Source: Heliobacteriaceae bacterium (GTDB lineage: Bacteria; Cyanobacteriota; Vampirovibrionia; Gastranaerophilales; Gastranaerophilaceae). Taken from it: DNA of 6,306 bases. The position numbers and the translations under genes were made by a program. Each line of letters starts with the position of its first letter. The stretch's first letter is position 1. Below, piece by piece: positions 4,982-6,306 of this stretch. The stretch lies in NCBI GenBank assembly GCA_031267015.1, contig JAIRZW010000076.1, positions 1 to 6,306 of the forward strand. The letters run 5' to 3'. Below the pieces are notes generated by a model. That model was not told where the DNA came from. It worked only from the letters and a program-made list of their open reading frames with translations, and searched no databases.

Positions 4982-5700
4982 ACCCCAAAATCGTCAAAAA
5001 ACAGTTTGAAAAAAGCATGGACAAATACAATGAGAACGCTGTTGTCCAGCGGCTTATGGCGCAAAAACTCGTGAGCGCGCTTGCCAAAATCCGCGCGAAT
5101 TCCCCGGTCGTGCTTGAAATCGGCGCCGGAACAGGCGTTTTGACAGAAGAATTGGTGAAAAATATTACATATCAGAATTATTTTGCCAATGATTTGTCTG
5201 AAAAATCCAAAAAATATTTGGATAAAATATTTACCCCCCTTGTCAAAGGGGGGCAGGGGGGATTTACTTTTATCGCGGGCAATGCGCAGAAAATTAAGCT
5301 GCCGAAGTCTGACTTAATCATTGCAAACGCGGTGTTTCAGTGGTTCAGCGACCTTGAAAAAATCACTGACCACTGCGCAAAATTCCTCAACCCCGGCGGA
5401 ATCCTTGCGTTTACGACATTTTCGCCAGATAATTTCAAGGAAATCCGTGAATTAACCGGGCTTGCGCTGGAGTATGACACGCTGGACAAAATTAACCTTG
5501 AAATCCTTCACAAAGAAGAATTTCAGCACCAATTAACCTTCAACAACCCGCTCGAAATCCTTGCGCACATGAAGAACACCGGCGTAAACTCGCTTACACG
5601 CTGGACTTTCAGAGACGTAAAAGACTTTTGCGAGCGCTGTAAGACCAATACCTTAACCTATTCGCCCGTGATTGTTATTGCTAAGCGTTGTAACGCTTAA
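4972..5700 (+). CDS. bioC: malonyl-ACP O-methyltransferase (BioC)
   Basis: This class I SAM-dependent methyltransferase caps the malonyl carboxyl group so that the fatty acid synthesis enzymes accept it as a primer for pimelate. In its 242 residues I see the N-terminal family stretch VKKQFEKSMDKYNENAVVQ (8-26), the SAM glycine motif VLEIGAGTG (47-55), the acidic motif II FANDLS (71-76), FIAGNAQKIKLP (100-111), SDLIIANAVFQWFSDL (113-128) and the NPGGILAFTTF strand (140-150). The typical C-terminal LTYSPVIVIAKR (228-239) is also present. Residues 87-98 (FTPLVKGGQGGF) come from a G/C hairpin repeat in the loop after motif II. The ATG has GGGGAG (4957-4962) nine bases upstream and overlaps the end of bioG by 10 bp, so it belongs to the same operon. 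Its last codons form a palindrome shared with the convergent gene. Confidence 0.92.
   Translation: MQVNPKIVKKQFEKSMDKYNENAVVQRLMAQKLVSALAKIRANSPVVLEIGAGTGVLTEELVKNITYQNYFANDLSEKSKKYLDKIFTPLVKGGQGGFTFIAGNAQKIKLPKSDLIIANAVFQWFSDLEKITDHCAKFLNPGGILAFTTFSPDNFKEIRELTGLALEYDTLDKINLEILHKEEFQHQLTFNNPLEILAHMKNTGVNSLTRWTFRDVKDFCERCKTNTLTYSPVIVIAKRCNA
5231..5265 (+). repeat. C6/G6 hairpin repeat inside bioC
   Basis: CCCCCCTT (5234-5241) pairs perfectly with AAGGGGGG (5246-5253) across a GTCA loop. A second G-run, CAGGGGGG (5254-5261), follows and could pair with the same C-run, so two alternative hairpins compete. It is translated as TPLVKGGQGG. This C-run, AAGG-run, second-G-run layout is a familiar dispersed bacterial repeat giving PPL.KGG.GG-like peptides. 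Family BioC proteins go straight from the helix after motif II to the F.aGNA strand, which supports an insertion here. Confidence 0.75.
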
Positions 5701-6289
5701 ACGACTTCTCAACGTTTTTGGAGATTACGGACTTAACGCTGTCGTACTCGGTTGTGAGTGCGGAAATCTCTGTGTCAAGGTTTTTCATCTTTAAGTCAAG
5801 AATCTGTTCTTTGCTGTTCAGCTTAGTTTTTTCGGTGTTGTATTTTGCCTCGGCTTTCGCAATAGCGTTATCGTCGGTAATCTCTTTGATATAGGAATCA
5901 GTTGCGAAATTACCCTGATAATAATATCCGTCGTCTTTCGGTTTTGTCACAAATGCCATGCCGTTTTGCAGAAGGTTTTGAAGATATGTACTGTCTGTAA
6001 TTTCGTCATTTTCAAGCCAGCCGCCCGCGCAAATCTGGTTGAATAAGGTGTCGTAATAAAGCGCCTGTTTCGCGGCTTCTGTGTCTAAGGTTCCGGCATA
6101 TATTGTGTATCTGTATGACGTGTCATTGGTTACGAGCTGTTGCCCCAGAGTATTGCCTGCTTTAGCGCCGTATACTTCGTTTGAAAGACCTTCCATATAT
6201 GCGGCAAAATAAGTCAAAAAGGCGTTTGCAAGGTTGTTAAGGTTCAAAGATCCGCTAGTTGTTGGGTCTGCACTAGAAAAAACATTCAT
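5681..6289 (-). CDS. unrecognised protein with C-terminal coiled coil
   Basis: I do not recognise a named family. From the ATG at 6289 the product is 202 residues, acidic to neutral, with no signal peptide and no membrane helix. Residues 15-90 are rich in N, A, Y and L (LNLNNLANAFLTYFAAYMEG, later AAKQALYYDTLFNQICAGGW). Residues 92-135 hold a YYYQGNFATDSY strand-like patch. Residues 139-197 form a long charged helix with heptad spacing, very likely a coiled coil. GGAG (6297-6294) sits only four bases before the ATG. The frame is also open from the ATG to the window edge (codons A, G, W, S, N), so this may be the C-terminal part of a longer protein. It resembles my memory of coiled-coil proteins abundant in Gastranaerophilales; this is weak. 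It overlaps bioC by 20 bp tail to tail. Confidence 0.75.
   Translation of the reverse strand: MNVFSSADPTTSGSLNLNNLANAFLTYFAAYMEGLSNEVYGAKAGNTLGQQLVTNDTSYRYTIYAGTLDTEAAKQALYYDTLFNQICAGGWLENDEITDSTYLQNLLQNGMAFVTKPKDDGYYYQGNFATDSYIKEITDDNAIAKAEAKYNTEKTKLNSKEQILDLKMKNLDTEISALTTEYDSVKSVISKNVEKSFKRYNA
5682..5699. repeat. perfect palindrome shared by the ends of bioC and the convergent gene
   Basis: TAAGCGTT (5682-5689) and AACGCTTA (5692-5699) are exact complements around GT. The stem contains the last codons and stop of both genes, so both proteins finish almost alike (KRCNA and KRYNA). No T-run follows on either strand, so it is not a classical intrinsic terminator, although it could slow or process transcripts in both directions. 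Confidence 0.7.
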
Positions 6290-6306
6290 ATTACTCCAGC
6301 CTGCAG

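Overview
The window looks like a bacterial chromosome segment of moderate G+C with compact, often overlapping genes and the standard code (TGA is used as a stop). My best guess is a gut Melainabacteria/Gastranaerophilales-like lineage. This rests on the style of the proteins (GGDEF/HD-GYP regulators, a bioF-bioG-bioC cluster, and a terminal coiled-coil protein that reminds me of that group). It is an inference; no marker gene is present to settle it.

Layout. (1) Positions 1-869: the 3' part of a GGDEF/HD-GYP cyclic-di-GMP protein. (2) Positions 866-2236: an A/T-rich accessory islet. It holds a small XRE-type repressor on the minus strand, a divergent 66-residue stand-alone LuxR/GerE-type helix-turn-helix protein, and a RhuM-Fic gene that has lost its 5' end. 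The divergent intergenic region has a textbook TTGACA-N17-TATAAT promoter overlaid by three copies of the same 10-bp site, which suggests a compact repressor switch. (3) Positions 2250-3125, minus strand: a degenerate receiver-GGDEF protein whose signature reads GDEEF instead of GGDEF/GGEEF. (4) Positions 3240-5700: a tightly overlapping biotin operon, bioF-bioG-bioC. (5) Positions 5681-6289, minus strand: an unrecognised protein with a C-terminal coiled coil, converging on bioC through a shared palindrome.

How the genes work together. BioC methylates malonyl-ACP (or malonyl-CoA) so that fatty acid synthesis can build a pimeloyl chain. BioG removes the methyl group from pimeloyl-ACP methyl ester. 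BioF condenses pimeloyl-ACP with alanine to give 7-keto-8-aminopelargonate. The operon therefore covers the start of biotin synthesis; bioA, bioD and bioB are not in this window. The two cyclic-di-GMP genes flank the islet, which sits between their convergent 3' ends.

The most striking observation is that all three bio genes carry repeat DNA inside their reading frames, without a frame break. bioF has an 8-bp tandem repeat, bioG has a 7-bp tandem repeat plus a 58-bp cloverleaf palindrome, and bioC has a G/C-rich hairpin element. Each lies in a loop between conserved motifs, so the enzymes look intact and appear to have absorbed selfish or slippage-derived DNA as new peptide segments.
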